Below, piece by piece: positions 1 through 7,968 of a DNA stretch of 64,000 nucleotides. Each line of letters begins with the position of its first letter. Positions within the stretch are counted from its first letter, which is position 1. Origin of the DNA: Larkinella insperata (GTDB lineage Bacteria > Bacteroidota > Bacteroidia > Cytophagales > Spirosomataceae); assembly GCF_026248825.1 (NCBI RefSeq), contig NZ_CP110973.1, positions 1,302,001-1,366,000 of the forward strand. The letters run 5' to 3'. A model generated the notes under the pieces. That model saw only the letters and a program-made list of their open reading frames with translations. It made no database searches and had not been told where the DNA came from. The position numbers and the translations under genes were made by a program.

Positions 1-1520
1 TGGTCGAGGTAGTTGTCGTAATGGAACGTCATCTGGTCAAACCGGCCGCCCAGTGAAAGCCGCAGGGCCGGTAACGGGTTTAAATCCAGCTGAGCATACA
101 CCGCCGAGTTCAGGATGTCGGCGGCATAATCGGCCAGTTTCAGATCGGGCCGTTCCTGTACCAGTCTGTACCGTTCCACCGATTTTTTGTCGGGCCGCAG
201 CTGCGCTTCCAGTTCAATCTGATAGGCGTTGTAGGACGTAGGCGAAGCATCAACCATCAGCCCCGCCAGCAGGCGGCTGTTCCAGAACGGCATCCGCTGG
301 CTGTGCTGGGCGATCAATCCGTAGCTTGTAAATGCGTTGACGTTTATCTGTCCCGTTGCTTTAGTCGACCCGCTCGTCCAGCGAATGCCGTAACTCGGAT
401 TCTGTCCGATTGAATTGTCCCGGAAAAAAGCCGTTATGTAGCTGTCCGAACCGTTTTTCCACTGGTGATCGAGCGTTAACCGGGAGCGGATGGACTTTAC
501 GTTGCGGTACGTAAAATCGGAGGTGGAAGTGTATTGGCGGTTATAAAACGCGATGCTGTCGACGCTGCCACCGGTTTGCGAATCATAGTCATTGTACGAA
601 AACGTGCCGGTTAGCCGTGTCCGGCTGGTGAAAGCGTATTCGGCCCGGGCGTTGAACGATACCTTATCGTAGTCGGACCGGGTTTGCCAGCTGTTGCGCT
701 GCCGGGCAACGAAACCGCCCGCGTAAACCCCCAGTTTTTTGGTGAGCATACCGCCCCCGCCGTACTGAATTCGCCCGTAATGCCACTGATCGCCCTGAAT
801 ACCAATCCGAAACGTGGGTACCGCGGTAGGACGCTGCGTAATGAAGTTGATGGCGCCCCCCACTGCCTCCGGGCCGTAAAGCGACGAAGCCGGACCTTTC
901 ATGATTTCGACCGAACTGACCGCGAAGACGTTCATCTCAATCAGGGCATTGTGGTTGAAGACGCCCATTGGCCGAAGCGGCAGACCGTCTTCCAGGTATA
1001 GAAAATAAGCGCTCGTGCCAAACGGCTGCCGGATGCCCATACCGTGTTGTTCGTTGTTGTAATTGAGCATCACCACACCCGGTGTTTTGTTGATGAGTTC
1101 GGCGAGCAGGGTGGGTTTTGTCTCGTCGATCAGCGTGGGCGACAGCCGGGAAATGGCAACCGGGGCTTCGGTCCGCTTCTGGGCTTCACGACTGGCCGTT
1201 ACTACGATGGTTTGCAGGTTCTCGACGGTGGGTTCCAGGGCGATTGAAAGCGGTTTTTCGGTCGGCTCGACGGTTTGCTGCTGGTAGCCAACGGCTGAAA
1301 TCAGGATGCTGGGCGTGGCCGGGTGAAGGAGAAACTTGCCGCCAGCGTCCGTTATAGTGCCGGTGGTACGGTCTTCAGACGAGACGCTCACGCCCGCCAG
1401 GGGTTCTTTGGTGCGGGCGTCAAAGATGGTGCCCTGAACTGCCGATTGATTTTGGGCAAGCAGCTGAAAGGGAGCCATTACCACCAAAACGGCAGCAAGG
1501 ATTTGATACAAAAAGTTCAT
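1..1520 (-). CDS. TonB-dependent outer-membrane receptor, C-terminus beyond window
   Basis: Reading the minus strand from the ATG at 1518-1520 gives an open frame to the window edge (about 506 residues). It starts with a signal peptide ending in LLAQ, followed by a carboxypeptidase-regulatory-like beta-sandwich (GTIFDARTKEPLAGVSV), a TonB-box-like stretch (TIVVTASR) and a plug domain (LINKTPGVVMLNY, VEIMKGPASSLYGPEAVGGAIN). Beta-barrel sequence then begins. Such receptors import a ligand across the outer membrane using TonB energy. The ligand cannot be read from the sequence. The barrel is incomplete only because the window ends. A small CxxxC protein lies 91 bp upstream on the same strand and may be co-transcribed. 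Confidence 0.9.
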   Translation of the reverse strand, partial: MNFLYQILAAVLVVMAPFQLLAQNQSAVQGTIFDARTKEPLAGVSVSSEDRTTGTITDAGGKFLLHPATPSILISAVGYQQQTVEPTEKPLSIALEPTVENLQTIVVTASREAQKRTEAPVAISRLSPTLIDETKPTLLAELINKTPGVVMLNYNNEQHGMGIRQPFGTSAYFLYLEDGLPLRPMGVFNHNALIEMNVFAVSSVEIMKGPASSLYGPEAVGGAINFITQRPTAVPTFRIGIQGDQWHYGRIQYGGGGMLTKKLGVYAGGFVARQRNSWQTRSDYDKVSFNARAEYAFTSRTRLTGTFSYNDYDSQTGGSVDSIAFYNRQYTSTSDFTYRNVKSIRSRLTLDHQWKNGSDSYITAFFRDNSIGQNPSYGIRWTSGSTKATGQINVNAFTSYGLIAQHSQRMPFWNSRLLAGLMVDASPTSYNAYQIELEAQLRPDKKSVERYRLVQERPDLKLADYAADILNSAVYAQLDLNPLPALRLSLGGRFDQMTFHYDNYLD

Positions 1521-1611
1521 GAAAAGCAGGTTGAAAGATGGAAAGCAGACCCGTTGGCTTTTGCCAACGGCCAGAAAACAACGCAAGCCATCAGGCTGCG
1601 CTATTCGTTCA

Positions 1612-1986
1612 TCAAACCCGCGGAGGCTGGAAGAGAAGGGAGAGCGGAGAAGCGTAAATCTTGATCAGGTATGCGGGCAGGCTGGTGGCCAATCCCACGC
1701 TCACCGGGCGAAAGTTGAAAGGCGAAGTAAGCTGAAAGAATAATTGAAAATCAGGCGTCTTCTGAACCCGCTCGGTGGTGGCTTTGTCCTGCTGTTCCTG
1801 TTGTGCGTTTAATTTTTTGGCCAAATAACATTTTCCGTCGCAGTGTAATTGCGGTTTGGCGCGGTTTTCGCACAGGACTTTAGCAATATAATCTTTGTTG
1901 GCATGGTAATACGCAATCGTCCCCCACTGACTGAAAGTCGGCAGCAGCGTGGCAATTAGCAGGATGTAGGCCAGGACGGTGCGCAT
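1612..1986 (-). CDS. Small membrane-anchored protein with CDGKCYL motif
   Basis: About 124 residues. The start is set at MRTVLAYILL because it gives a clean N-terminal hydrophobic segment; a further in-frame start lies 7 codons upstream (at 2007). After the anchor comes a cysteine (LCENRAK) and then a CDGKC motif followed by a conserved-looking YLAKKL helix, a charged linker and a hydrophobic C-terminal half. I recognise the general type as a Bacteroidota hypothetical often found beside TonB receptors, but have no function for it. A metal-related role is suggested only by the paired cysteines. It sits directly upstream of the receptor at 1520 on the same strand, so the two are probably one operon. 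Confidence 0.7.
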   Translation of the reverse strand: MRTVLAYILLIATLLPTFSQWGTIAYYHANKDYIAKVLCENRAKPQLHCDGKCYLAKKLNAQQEQQDKATTERVQKTPDFQLFFQLTSPFNFRPVSVGLATSLPAYLIKIYASPLSLLFQPPRV

Positions 1987-2117
1987 ATGGTTACAAAATC
2001 CGGGCAATAGTACAAAAAAATGTTGATACTGCGTCGTGCCACCTTATTGATAAAGTTTGCAAAAGTCTGTAGATTCGCATACCGACCGTATAATATACTG
2101 TAACTGCTTAACCAAAA

Positions 2118-3317
2118 ATGACATTATTCCGTAATGCACTAATTTTTAGTGTGTTTAATTTATTCTGCTCTACTGGTTTCTCGCAGTTAGCGCCTGCTGA
2201 AACCAGTGGCGAGTCGTTAGCACACCTATCTTCCTCTTCCGTAAAAAGTACGCTGAGCAATCGTCAGCGCGTGTCGGTTGCTGTCGGAATGGAGCAGCAA
2301 TTGTTTCCGTCCTATCTGCTGGCCCGGGCGACGATGCCCGCAAAAAGCAAAAACTATCGGCTGGGCGATGGCGACGGCAACGTATCGGTGATGTTTCATA
2401 ATCCGGGCCTGAACACGTCGGTCCGGGTGGAAGTATCTCCGACTCCCTTCAGCGAAGCGGCCGCCTTTGAATGCGTTTTGCAGGAAGCTGATAAAGATTA
2501 CGAGATCTCCCCCCGCATCGCCTGGAATTTTGAAAAACTGCGCGGACTGCTGCAACCCACGCCCGTCAACTTTACGGTAACCACCTACATCGATAACGAA
2601 AAAGTAAGCCATCGGACGGTGGTAGCGACGATGCGGTCCGTTAACGATTGCCCATATTACTGGGAAGACGACGAAACCGGTACGGGTGATCTGGATCTGA
2701 ACTACATGTACGTGGCCTACATCAATGAAGATGATCCGGTGGTGGATGAGGTGCTGAGCCAGGCCCTACAAAACGACATTGTGGACGCGTTCGACGGGTA
2801 TCAGACCGGCGACAAAAAGCGGGTCGATGATCAGGTTTTCTCCATCTGGTACGCGATGCAGAAACGCGGCATCCGCTACAGTTCAATTTCAACCAATTCG
2901 AGCACGGGCGTCTCGCCCAACCTCTACAGCCAACGCATCCGGACGATTGACCAGACCTGGAACAACCGGCAGGCGAACTGCGTCGACGGCATGGTTTTGA
3001 TGGCGTCAGTACTTCGCTCGATTCACATCGACCCCGTGCTGGTGCTCCTGGCCGACCATTGCGTGCTGGGCTACTACCGCGACGCCGAACACAAGGACCT
3101 CGCCTGCCTGGAAACATCCATGATTGGTGATGTGGATTTACGGAAAGTAATGTCGGTTCGCCGTCGGAAAACGTCGCGCAAACTCTTCACAGAAGCCCGC
3201 CAGCGCGCCCAGCGGCACTACCGCAACTCGAAAGATTATTTTGAGAAAGACCCGCGCTACCGGTTTATTAGTGTCGCCGACGTTCGGAAATCCGGCATCC
3301 GGCCCATCGGGCGGTAA
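2118..3317 (+). CDS. Secreted protein with transglutaminase/papain-like fold
   Basis: A protein of 399 residues with an N-terminal signal peptide (ending near GFSQ). The C-terminal half carries the pattern NCVDGMVLMASVLRSI at residues 287-302 with Cys288, then ADHCVLGYY with His314, and an acidic residue at Glu332. That Cys-His-Glu/Asp order matches the transglutaminase-like cysteine peptidase superfamily. The N-terminal half (about residues 60-200) looks beta-rich and has no family I recognise. The protein is likely periplasmic or surface-exposed; the substrate is unknown. It stands alone between the divergent receptor operon and the downstream phytase locus. Confidence 0.75.
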   Translation: MTLFRNALIFSVFNLFCSTGFSQLAPAETSGESLAHLSSSSVKSTLSNRQRVSVAVGMEQQLFPSYLLARATMPAKSKNYRLGDGDGNVSVMFHNPGLNTSVRVEVSPTPFSEAAAFECVLQEADKDYEISPRIAWNFEKLRGLLQPTPVNFTVTTYIDNEKVSHRTVVATMRSVNDCPYYWEDDETGTGDLDLNYMYVAYINEDDPVVDEVLSQALQNDIVDAFDGYQTGDKKRVDDQVFSIWYAMQKRGIRYSSISTNSSTGVSPNLYSQRIRTIDQTWNNRQANCVDGMVLMASVLRSIHIDPVLVLLADHCVLGYYRDAEHKDLACLETSMIGDVDLRKVMSVRRRKTSRKLFTEARQRAQRHYRNSKDYFEKDPRYRFISVADVRKSGIRPIGR

Positions 3318-3441
3318 CGGGTAGATACCAGCATGCACGGCCTTCAAAATGAACTAATTGTAAGGAAGGCCCATGCTATCGTAACGATTTCATAACACCC
3401 AATCTTTGTGGCCGCCCGGCGTACGGTGGAATTTTGCATCC

Positions 3442-6273
3442 ATGATCAAACGACATGTGATGAGAAAAATTCTATTGACCTTCATAGCCGTGTTTGTCCT
3501 GCTGCAGGCCTATGCGCAGACGGGTGTTGTAACCGGAACGATCATCGACAAACAGAACCTGGCTCTTCCCGGCGCAACCCTGAAAATCACGCCCGGCAAC
3601 CGGTATACCGTTTCGGATGTACACGGCAAATTCGCTTTTTTGAACGTTCCCGCCGGAAACTACGAGCTGGAAGCTACCTACATTGGCTACCAGCCTTTTC
3701 GTCAGCAAATTCAGGTACAAGCCTCCACTTCGGCTCCCCGGCGAATCGTCATGGAAGAAGGCGGTATCCTGATGAATGAAGTGGTGGTGCTGGGCGACCG
3801 GCTGCGCGGGCAGGCCAAAGCCCTGAGCCAGCAGCGAAACAACCAGAACATCACCAACATCATCTCGTCCGACCAGGTGGGCCGTTTCCCGGATGCCAAC
3901 ATTGGCGATGCGCTCAAACGGGTACCCGGCATTACGATGCAGAACGATCAGGGAGAGGCCCGGAACATCATTGTTCGCGGACTGGCGCCCGAACTAAACT
4001 CGGTGACACTGAACGGCGACCGGATTCCGTCGGCTGAAGGCGACAACCGGCGCGTGCAGATGGACCTGATCCCGTCGGACATGATTCAGACCATCGAAGT
4101 CAACAAGACCCTAACGCCCGACCAGGATGCCGACGCCATTGGCGGTTCGGTGAACCTGGTTACGCGGGCCGCTCCGAATGGCCAGCGGATTTCGGCCACG
4201 CTTTCGGGAGGGTACAATCCCATCCGCGGTAAAGCCCTGTATACCGGCGGCTTCGTATACGGCAACCGTTTTGCCAACGATGCCATTGGCGTAGTGCTGA
4301 GCGGTTCCTACAACAACAACCGGTATGGTTCGGACGACGTGGAAGCCGTCTGGAGCCGCGACGATTTTGGCAACGTTTACATCAACGAGCACGATGTTCG
4401 GAAATACGATGTGCAGCGCATTCGCCGGAGTATTTCGGGAGCGTTTGATTTCAAATTAGGCACCAACCACACCATTACGGCCAACGCGATGTACAACTGG
4501 CGCGACGACCGGGAAAACCGCTTCCGCCTGCGTACGGACAACATTACCCCGACTTATAACGACAACAACGAGATTATCGGCTACACCGGCCGGATTGGTC
4601 GCCAGACCAAGGGCGGAATTGACAACAGCCGCAATAAATCGACCCGCCTGGAAGACCAGCGCGTCCAGAACTACTCCCTGCGGGGGGATCACTTGTTTGG
4701 ATCGTCGCTGGATGTCGACTGGGCGGTGAGTTATTCAACTGCCAGCGAAGACCGGCCCAACGAGCGGTATATTCTGTTTCGCAAAAGCAACAACACGGTG
4801 AGCTTCAATGGCGACACCCGTTTCCCCTCTTTCACACCAACCAGCCTGAGCGCGGGAGACATTGGCCTGAACGAGATCACCGAAAATCACGATTATACGA
4901 GTGAGGACGAACTGGGCGTTAAACTGAATTTTCGGGTGCCCCTGTCCATCTTACCCGACCAGAAAGGCCGTCTTCGGTTCGGTGGTCGGTTGCGGTTGAA
5001 AACCAAGGATCGGAACAACATCTTCTACGAATTCGAGTCGCCGGGCGATGCGGTGGGCAATCTGGGCAGTGTGCCGACGGTCAACTGGACCGGTGCAAAT
5101 TTCCAGGCCGGATCGCAGGTGCCGGGTCTGTTTGCCAGTCCACAGTTTTTGGGTGGCCTGGCGTTGGGTAATCCCGCCCTGTTTGAAGCCAGTCCGGTGT
5201 CCAGCGAATTTTTAGCGGTTAACTACCGGGCGAAAGAAAACATCGTGGCGGGGTACGTGCGCTGGGATCAGGATTTGAGCGCTAAACTGTCGATGATTGC
5301 GGGTGTCCGGCTGGAAAATACCGACATCAACTACACCGGTAACGTCATTGAAGACGAGGAAGACCTGACCGGGCAACGCTCCGTCCGAAACAGCTACCTG
5401 AACGTATTGCCCAACCTGTCGTTTAAATACAATGCCACAGACAACATGATTCTGCGGGCGGCCATCACCACGGCGCTCGCCCGGCCCAACTATTACGCCC
5501 TGGCACCGTACATCAGCACCCTACCGAGTGACCGCGAAATTCAGGCCGGGAACCCGGATTTGAAGGCAACCTATTCTTGGAATTTTGACCTGATGGCCGA
5601 AAATTACTTTGAGTCCATTGGTTTGATTTCGGGCGGGGTGTTCTACAAAAACCTGGCTAATTTCATCTATAATTACCGCAACCAGCAGTACAACACCGCC
5701 GACTTTGCGGCCGATTTCCCGGGCGTAGCGAACCCCATTGCAGCGGGGGAAAACTGGGATTTTATCCAGTCGCGCAACGGAGACAAGGTAAACATGTTTG
5801 GTCTGGAAGTGGCCTTTCAGCGTCAGCTTGACTTTCTGCCCGGTTTTCTGCGCGGTCTGGGCATCTACACCAACTACACGTTCACCAAATCGTTTGCCGA
5901 CGGTATTTACAACTCCGACGGCGAAAAGCGCGAAGGCGTGATGCTGCCCGGTACGGCCCCCCACCTGTTCAATGCGTCGCTGTCGTGGGAGAACAAGCGG
6001 TTTTCGGCCCGTCTCTCCGGCAACTACACGGCAGCCTACCTCGACGCGCTGGGCGGCAACGACTTTGAGGATGTGTACTACGACAAACAGTTTTTCCTCG
6101 ACGCCAATGCGGCCTACAAAATTGGCAAAAGCCTGCGCATCTTTGCGGAAGCCAACAACCTGACCAACCAGCCCCTGCGGTATTATCAGGGCATTGCGTC
6201 GCGGACCCTACAGGCGGAATTTTACCGTCCGCGGTATAACGTGGGGATAAAGTTTGACCTTAACCGGAATTGA
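3442..6273 (+). CDS. TonB-dependent receptor of the phytase locus
   Basis: About 943 residues from the ATG at 3442; the ATG at 3460 (MRKILLTFIAVF) is an equally good start giving a compact signal peptide. A carboxypeptidase-regulatory-like domain follows (residues about 35-105), then a plug with ALKRVPGITMQND, RNIIVRGLAPELNSVTLNGD and DADAIGGSVNL. This style is typical of the Xanthomonas/Caulobacter-type receptor subfamily. A long barrel ends in RPRYNVGIKFDLNRN. The stop is 3 bp before the phytase start, so the two genes are co-transcribed. From that context I infer that it imports inositol phosphate or a phytase product; the sequence alone does not prove the ligand. Confidence 0.9.
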   Translation: MIKRHVMRKILLTFIAVFVLLQAYAQTGVVTGTIIDKQNLALPGATLKITPGNRYTVSDVHGKFAFLNVPAGNYELEATYIGYQPFRQQIQVQASTSAPRRIVMEEGGILMNEVVVLGDRLRGQAKALSQQRNNQNITNIISSDQVGRFPDANIGDALKRVPGITMQNDQGEARNIIVRGLAPELNSVTLNGDRIPSAEGDNRRVQMDLIPSDMIQTIEVNKTLTPDQDADAIGGSVNLVTRAAPNGQRISATLSGGYNPIRGKALYTGGFVYGNRFANDAIGVVLSGSYNNNRYGSDDVEAVWSRDDFGNVYINEHDVRKYDVQRIRRSISGAFDFKLGTNHTITANAMYNWRDDRENRFRLRTDNITPTYNDNNEIIGYTGRIGRQTKGGIDNSRNKSTRLEDQRVQNYSLRGDHLFGSSLDVDWAVSYSTASEDRPNERYILFRKSNNTVSFNGDTRFPSFTPTSLSAGDIGLNEITENHDYTSEDELGVKLNFRVPLSILPDQKGRLRFGGRLRLKTKDRNNIFYEFESPGDAVGNLGSVPTVNWTGANFQAGSQVPGLFASPQFLGGLALGNPALFEASPVSSEFLAVNYRAKENIVAGYVRWDQDLSAKLSMIAGVRLENTDINYTGNVIEDEEDLTGQRSVRNSYLNVLPNLSFKYNATDNMILRAAITTALARPNYYALAPYISTLPSDREIQAGNPDLKATYSWNFDLMAENYFESIGLISGGVFYKNLANFIYNYRNQQYNTADFAADFPGVANPIAAGENWDFIQSRNGDKVNMFGLEVAFQRQLDFLPGFLRGLGIYTNYTFTKSFADGIYNSDGEKREGVMLPGTAPHLFNASLSWENKRFSARLSGNYTAAYLDALGGNDFEDVYYDKQFFLDANAAYKIGKSLRIFAEANNLTNQPLRYYQGIASRTLQAEFYRPRYNVGIKFDLNRN

Positions 6274-6276
6274 TCA

Positions 6277-7353
6277 ATGCGGAGAAAAACCCTCCCAGTG
6301 TACGCGTTAGTCTGTTTGCTGGCAGCCGCCTGCTCGAGTAATTTATCTAAAAACACCCATCAGGAGACGGCAATCGGTCTGGACACGACGGTGATCCAGC
6401 CGGTTGTCATCACCGATTCGGTCCGGCACGATACCGACGATCCGGCCATCTGGATTAACCCGGCGAATCCGGCGCAAAGCCTGATTATCGGAACCGACAA
6501 GGATCGGGACGGGGCGCTGTACGTGTTTGATCTGAACGGAAAAATTCAGGCGGACAAGGTGGTTCGGAACCTCAAACGACCGAACAACGTCGATATCGCC
6601 TACGGGCTTCCACTCGGCGGCAAACCGGTGGATATTGCCGTGGTGACCGAACGTGAGGCCAACAAGATCCGGCTGTTCAGCCTGCCCGATCTAAAACCGG
6701 TTGATGGCGGAGGTATCGAGGTTTTTTCCGGAGAAACCCAACAGGCACCGATGGGCATCGCACTCTACACCCGCCCTTCCGATCACGCTATTTTTGCGGT
6801 GGTTGGCCGGAAAGATGGCCCCAAAGAAAGCTACCTGTGGCAATACCGTCTGGAAGACAACGGAGCGGGGCAGGTTAAGGCAACCGTTGTTCGTAAGTTT
6901 GGGGCTTACAGCGGCAGGAAGGAAATCGAGTCCATCGCGGTCGATAACGAGCTGGGGTACGTTTATTATTCCGACGAGCAGATCGGAGTTCGGAAGTATT
7001 ACGCTAGTCCGGACAGCAGCGGGACAGAACTCGCCCTGTTTGCCCGGACTGGCTTCCAAGAAGACCACGAAGGAATTTCCATTTACAAAACCGGCCCCCA
7101 AACCGGCTATCTGCTGGTGTCAGACCAGGGCGCAAATCAGTTCCATTTCTTTCCCCGGGAAGGAACGGCGGGCAAGCCGCACGACCACCCACGTCTGAAG
7201 GTCGTCCGGGTAGCGGCCCAGTCGAGCGATGGTTCGGACGTGACCAGTGTGCCGCTCGGCCCCCGGTTCCCGAAAGGGCTTTTTGTGGCCATGTCGGAAG
7301 GGAAAGTCTTTCACCTTTACCGCTGGGAAGACTTGCTTGGAAAAGACAAGTAA
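6277..7353 (+). CDS. Beta-propeller phytase, lipoprotein
   Basis: A protein of 358 residues with a lipoprotein signal (LLAAAC, acylated Cys19). Family motifs of the six-bladed beta-propeller phytases are visible: DTDDPAIWI (52-60), GTDKDRDGALYVFDLNG (72-88), ESIAVDNELGYVYYSDEQ and DHEGISIY. The acidic residues in these segments bind calcium and the phosphate-releasing site in characterised members. The enzyme would strip phosphate from phytate (myo-inositol hexakisphosphate) at the cell surface or in the periplasm. It begins 3 bp after the TonB receptor and is followed by a strong terminator, so the locus is a two-gene operon for phosphate or inositol-phosphate capture. Confidence 0.9.
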   Translation: MRRKTLPVYALVCLLAAACSSNLSKNTHQETAIGLDTTVIQPVVITDSVRHDTDDPAIWINPANPAQSLIIGTDKDRDGALYVFDLNGKIQADKVVRNLKRPNNVDIAYGLPLGGKPVDIAVVTEREANKIRLFSLPDLKPVDGGGIEVFSGETQQAPMGIALYTRPSDHAIFAVVGRKDGPKESYLWQYRLEDNGAGQVKATVVRKFGAYSGRKEIESIAVDNELGYVYYSDEQIGVRKYYASPDSSGTELALFARTGFQEDHEGISIYKTGPQTGYLLVSDQGANQFHFFPREGTAGKPHDHPRLKVVRVAAQSSDGSDVTSVPLGPRFPKGLFVAMSEGKVFHLYRWEDLLGKDK

Positions 7354-7367
7354 CGCTAAAAAATCCG

Positions 7368-7409
7368 AAAAGCCGGGCTTCACCCTGAAAAGTGAAGCCC
7401 GGCTTTTTT
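7368..7409 (+). terminator. Rho-independent terminator after phytase
   Basis: A perfect 16-bp inverted repeat (7368-7383 against 7392-7407) encloses an 8-nt loop and runs straight into a T stretch. It lies 15 bp after the phytase stop. The A-rich left flank means it could also stop transcription from the opposite side, where the gene at 7438 ends. Confidence 0.9.
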
Positions 7410-7437
7410 ATCGGTTTTGTCGGATTCGCGGACGGTT

Positions 7438-7836
7438 TTATTTTCGGACCAAAGCAGCCAGAATATTGACAATGTACGTGAGCTGACCTACAAACAGGGC
7501 AATTACACTGAAGACAACCCATTTGCCACTTTCCAACGTGTTTGTGTTGAAGACCGGTAAAACAACTAGAAGTAACACGCCTACCGTCAGCAAAAGATGA
7601 ATAATGGTTAGCATACCGTTGGGCATTTTCCCTTTTAGTTTCACCAACCAATACCCTGCTCCAAGCAACAGAAGGAGGACAGATCCGGCCAGAACGAAGG
7701 AGAGACTGGCAATAACGAAATACGTGTCATAGAGTTGAATATCAACGGTATGTTGAGGAAACAGCAACCGGATCAGGACAAGTGCCGGAATTGCCAACCA
7801 ACAAATGAGATACGGTTTACTAAGTACAACGCGCAT
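7438..7836 (-). CDS. Small four-helix membrane protein with a COX1-like helix
   Basis: A protein of 132 residues with four predicted membrane segments (about 10-26, 38-63, 75-95, 107-128). The stretch LYDTYFVIASLSFVLAG (35-51), ending in GYW, lines up with helix X of heme-copper oxidase subunit I, where LHDTYYVVAHFHYVLS holds the two heme-ligating histidines. Here both histidine positions are serine (Ser44, Ser46), so it cannot bind heme that way. It is far too short to be an oxidase subunit. Function unknown; no oxidase genes are nearby. It converges with the phytase operon and shares the terminator between them. Confidence 0.7.
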   Translation of the reverse strand: MRVVLSKPYLICWLAIPALVLIRLLFPQHTVDIQLYDTYFVIASLSFVLAGSVLLLLLGAGYWLVKLKGKMPNGMLTIIHLLLTVGVLLLVVLPVFNTNTLESGKWVVFSVIALFVGQLTYIVNILAALVRK

Positions 7837-7911
7837 TACAATCCGACTACTTTAGGTATGAAGAATGGGTGCAAAGGAAACAAGCCGTGTCTTATTATAA
7901 TCTCTATTTTT

Positions 7912-7961
7912 AAATGGCTTCGGTGACTAAGCCTGCGTGGCTTGTGCTAGCCACCGAAGCC
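7912..7961 (-). terminator. Terminator downstream of the M16 protease operon
   Basis: A perfect 10-bp stem (7916-7925 with 7952-7961) contains a nested 5-bp hairpin (7929-7933 with 7939-7943). On the minus strand it follows the stop at 7969 by a few bases and is followed by an AT-rich run. Confidence 0.65.
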
Positions 7962-7968
7962 TCTTCTT

